Made by a program: the position numbers and the translations under genes. Source: Micropterix aruncella (lineage: Eukaryota > Arthropoda > Insecta > Lepidoptera > Micropterigidae). From it: a DNA stretch of 64,000 nucleotides. This document shows positions 59,568-64,000 of the stretch, one piece after another. The stretch spans positions 17,308,838 through 17,372,837 of the forward strand of contig OX155961.1 of the NCBI GenBank assembly GCA_944548615.1, in the 5' to 3' direction. Under the pieces are notes generated by a model. That model ran no database searches. It was not told where the DNA came from and saw only the letters and a program-made list of their open reading frames with translations. Each line of letters opens with the position of its first letter. Within the stretch, counting starts at the first letter, position 1.

Positions 59568-59601
59568 TCAGTTTGTACTCGAGAGCCGCGCATAGCGGAC
59601 G
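59568..59601 (+). promoter_or_regulatory. Core promoter with Inr and DPE
   Basis: TCAGTTT at 59568-59574 fits the arthropod initiator; taking its A (59570) as +1, GGACG occupies exactly +28 to +32 (59597-59601), matching the downstream promoter element consensus RGWYV. There is no TATA box about 30 bp upstream. The surrounding 150 bp is CpG-rich within AT-rich DNA. The exact Inr-DPE spacing is what functional DPE promoters require. Confidence 0.65.
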
Positions 59602-59840
59602 TTGCGTCGCGACGCTTCTTTTGAGCACAACATCACGAGCGTTTTGGCGCGTGTCGAAACAAAGTCGAAAATAATAAAAAAAACTGATTTAGAAATACTG
59701 ACTGTGACTGTTACATTTATTGTGTTTTATGTAGAGGTGTGAGTGAAAGTAATTCCATTAAAAACTGAAATTAACAAACGTTCGTTAAACTTCAAAAAGT
59801 GGGGCGAAAAAGTTGTTTTCTGCGTAATTTCGTCGGACAG
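59570..59840 (+). other. Putative noncoding first exon of an unknown gene
   Basis: It would run from the predicted start site to a strong donor, CGGACAG|GTAAGA (59841). It contains stops in all frames, as expected of a 5' untranslated exon. The gene would continue rightward, possibly beyond the window. A candidate second exon with an ATG lies in the right arm of the inverted repeat (61101-61296). No protein identity is available. Confidence 0.5.
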
Positions 59841-59923
59841 GTAAGAAATGTTGTTTTATTTCGGTTTTATGTTATGCTCGTTAAATAAAAAATCTCCATA
59901 GGTAACGGGTTCTACAATATAAT

Positions 59924-60416
<493 letters not shown>

Positions 60417-60552
60417 AAAAGCGTGACATGCCCTCATATCAATGAAAGGAAGCAGTCAGCTCTTTCCTATTAGTTGGAAAGATTACCTTTAACCTAAATG
60501 GATTATTTACAATGAACGAAACATAAAATATGTAAAAATTCAATATTTTGAA

Positions 60553-61586
<1,034 letters not shown>

Positions 61587-62321
61587 TAATATATATAAAT
61601 TACGTGTCACGTTGTTTGTCCGCGATGGACTCCTAAACTACTTAACCGATTTGAATCAAATTTGCACACAATGTGCAGTTTGATCCAACTTGAAAGATAG
61701 GATAGCTTACGTCTTAATTTATAGTCGCGATATTATTTTATTGCAATGTCTATTATTTGACATTCGCAATTATCTGTTAGTTCCAAACGATTTTAACAGA
61801 TGGCGTTATCTATTGAGTAATCCATAGATGGCGCTGCTATGTTAAACCTACAAACGTCATAGTCGGGCAAGCGTTATTCTAAATTCAAAATATTGTGAAG
61901 GTAATACAGTGAAATTATTCCTGCTTTTTAATTATTTGTGCTTCATTGTTCAAAACTCTTTAATTAAAATATATACATGTAGGTAAGTATTATCACATAG
62001 TTATAAAAGTGGAATAACTGCAGTATAGGAACCTCTCTCCATTTTTTTTCATTTTAATGCTAAATCTGGAAGAAAATTGTGTCGGTCGCTATAAATAAGC
62101 GAGATAGGCATTCAAAGTTTAAATTTTAAAAACAGGCCAAAATAAAAAATTAAGTAATTCACCACGCTATATTCGCCACGCTGATTCCTAATCTTCCATA
62201 ATCTTTATTCGATCTCAATAAATAAGAGAGATATAGGCGTTCAAAATGTTCATTGCAATGTCAAGAAATTTGCGGTCATTTTGTTTGTACGTACCGTGGC
62301 CGACACATTCGGGTCCCATCA

Positions 62322-62426
62322 AACTTGCAGAAGGCAGATTTGCAGACGGCAATCTTGCAGACGGCATTCTTGCAGGCGGCAGTTTTGCAGAAGGCAATCT
62401 TGCAGAAGGCAGTTTTGCAAATGTCA
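62322..62426 (-). repeat. 15 bp minisatellite, array 1 (pentapeptide-like on the minus strand)
   Basis: TGCAG/TGCAA recurs every 15 bp at 62326, 62341, 62356, 62371, 62386, 62401 and 62416; unit about TTGCAGAAGGCAATC. A 70-codon minus-strand frame (62215-62427) starts before the array and reads LPSARLPSAKLPPARMPSAR, i.e. A-[RKNS]-[LM]-P-[SP] repeats, resembling the A(D/N)LXX pentapeptide pattern. Two further units are at 62454 and 62469. Confidence 0.85.
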
Positions 62427-62620
62427 AACTAACGTTTCGAGGGTCGGCATTTTTGCAGACGGCATTTTTGCAGAAAATGAAGTTAGGAGCAAAACATCGT
62501 ATTTAAAATTTAGTGTTACCAGAGTAGAAATCGACAAAAGCCGCGTTTTCATATGTCAGGGTAGGGAAACCAGTCCACTTCTTTGAGTGTCCTCTCCATC
62601 GCAGATCTCAGCAATCAACT

Positions 62621-62865
62621 TTCGATTTTAGGGAAAGAAAAACCTAACCTAACCTAACCTAACAGAAAAACTTAAAACATTTTTTTTAATGTTTAGTTTG
62701 ATGTACTGAATCATCCACTACAAGGATGCCGGTAATTAATGTCACTTCGATTTTAGGGAAAGAAAAACCTAACCTAACCTAACCTAACAGAAAAACTTAA
62801 AACATTTTTTTTAATGTTTAGTTTGATGTACTGAATCATCCACTACAAGGATGCCGGTAATTAAA
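62621..62865. repeat. 125 bp tandem duplication containing telomere-like (CCTAA)4
   Basis: Copies 62621-62745 and 62746-62865 begin TTCGATTTTAGGGAAAGAAA and each holds four CCTAA units (complement TTAGG, the insect telomere repeat) at about 62643 and 62768, followed by a shared 80 bp. The copies look identical over the shared part. Confidence 0.9.
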
Positions 62866-63060
62866 TGTGGAGAGGTAAAAATATTCACCACTTTAATTTA
62901 CCCTGACATGATAATTTGCTACTTCTTTTTCTAAATTTAAAATTTATAGCATATGCTTTACTGCTTTATTTTTGGTTTGTAAAATAATATAAAATTATTT
63001 TATTTCGTGTAATCATGTCCTAATGCGCCATTCTCAAACGTTGCTAACTTCGGGTTTGTA

Positions 63061-63150
63061 TGCAAGTTTGCTTTCTGCAAGAATGCCGTCTGCAAAAATG
63101 CCGCCTGCAAGGTTGCCGCCTGCAAGGTTGCCTCCTGCAAATCTGCCCTC
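63061..63150 (+). repeat. 15 bp minisatellite, array 2 (opposite orientation to array 1)
   Basis: TGCAA recurs at 63061, 63076, 63091, 63106, 63121 and 63136. The unit is the reverse complement of the array 1 unit with a few changes. The + strand reads SARMPSAKMPPARLPPARLP, again an A-[RKN]-[LM]-P-[SP] pattern; there is no clear start codon or promoter. Confidence 0.85.
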
Positions 63151-63920
63151 AACAAATTTGGAGCTGTCAAAAGTGACATGTTTTGACATGAAAAAGTGAC
63201 AAAGTGGCATGACAGGCAAGTTTGCCGCATGCAAAACTGGCGCGCCCCACACATTCGAGCATATCGTAATATCGATAACAATTACCGATATTACAGAAAT
63301 TATGACAATTTGCAGAGTTTTAAGATTAACCGAAATATTTAAAAAAAAACGATCAAAAAAAAAATATTTTCGTGAAACTTTTAAAAAAGGGCACAAATTT
63401 TTATGTTTTTTTCAATATTTTTTTTTTTTTTTTTTAATTTTGCGGTAAATTTGAAAAAACGTTTTTGTCCACGGTGTTAATTTGATATTGAAGAAATTTC
63501 GTTGTTTCAGGTTACCTTTCGTCATCATCAACAGCCATTTTGTAAAAACACATGTTATTTACTAACAACTTTGTAATATACTCATTTGTTACAAACTTTA
63601 ATAAAAATAATAATAAATTTTAAAATTAATTCTTTTGTATTGATTTTTGATTAATATCAACTGTACGAAAATTTTAATCAATCGTGTTGAAAGTCCTTCC
63701 CCTTTAAATCCCAATCCAGAGGATTTTTATACCAGCATTAACGTTTCCGTCTTCGTTCGTAAATAATAATTTCATTGTATTAATTAAGGGGTTACGGTAG
63801 TAGAAAATCTGTCATGGAGTTCGCCATATTTTTTTACAAATGGCATCTATTTAAAAAAGCATGGTGGTCCCCATGAATGATGTTCTCCTACCGTTCCTAT
63901 TAAATAGTTTACTACAATGT
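63151..63920. other. Helitron interior, no gene recognised
   Basis: AT-rich with T and A homopolymers (63418-63436). No coding remnant recognised. Confidence 0.35.
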
Positions 63921-63968
63921 AATATAACAAAAACCTTAGCCACAGCAACGCGTGGCCGGGTCTGCTAG

Positions 63969-64000
<32 letters not shown>
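63969..64000. repeat. (TA)n microsatellite, continues past window edge
   Basis: TA repeats directly after the Helitron CTAG terminus. Confidence 0.95.

Noticed and set aside
62246..62506. Pentapeptide-like frame on the + strand of array 1 (LAEGRFADGNLADG)
   Set aside because: The residue spacing does not fit A(D/N)LXX; the minus-strand frame fits better, and a 15 bp repeat is open in several frames anyway.
62643..62788. A chromosome end (telomere)
   Set aside because: Only four CCTAA units per block, embedded in a duplicated Helitron interior.

Overview
The window looks like nuclear DNA of an insect, most likely a moth or butterfly. It is AT-rich, has exon-intron gene structure with GT/AG splice sites, and is packed with transposon families familiar from Lepidoptera: Helitrons ending CTAG-T, mariner, piggyBac, Penelope-like elements, non-LTR retrotransposons with short-repeat tails, and a tRNA-derived SINE. 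The organism call is an inference; no species can be named from the sequence.

One host gene is certain. The 3' six coding exons of a synaptotagmin 4-type gene (Syt4, the vertebrate SYT4/SYT11 class) lie on the + strand at 4507-4792, 9518-9772, 12020-12131, 12707-12834, 14315-14522 and 16309-16410. They encode a proline/alanine-rich linker, the C2A and C2B domains and the stop codon, with matching splice phases at every junction. The N-terminal membrane-anchor exon is not securely found; 1544-1718 is a weak candidate. The introns are loaded with mobile DNA: a LINE, hairpin-rich repeats and a Penelope fragment in the 4.7 kb intron, LINE remains in the next, and a Helitron carrying a 226 bp G-run tract just before the last exon.

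Upstream of Syt4 is a full-length mariner (41-1362) killed only by three nonsense codons. Downstream, 16.7-29.2 kb is a transposon graveyard: two head-to-tail copies of a hairpin-rich ~0.7 kb family, a MITE whose empty site survives elsewhere in the window, a piggyBac pseudogene, a SINE, outward-facing LINE 3' ends and a Penelope fold-back.

From about 30 to 39.6 kb is a stretch I cannot classify. Its left half is G-rich/C-poor and its right half C-rich/G-poor, and the switch falls near a tandem repeat (33.43-34.18 kb) preceded by a TATA box. From 40 to 57 kb are more repeats, including a run of five perfect hairpins (41.68-41.92 kb), a Helitron, a second mariner remnant, Penelope and LINE remains, and a CLIP-domain serine protease pseudogene whose two parts are in the wrong order (52.8-53.5 kb).

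The right end holds the most unusual structures: a likely Inr+DPE promoter with a noncoding first exon (59570-59840); a 407 bp perfect inverted repeat with a 14 nt loop plus a third copy of the same unit, each carrying a potential start exon; long TA arrays; and a 2.4 kb Helitron (61584-63968) holding two opposed 15 bp minisatellites that read as pentapeptide repeats, plus a duplicated block with telomere-like CCTAA repeats.
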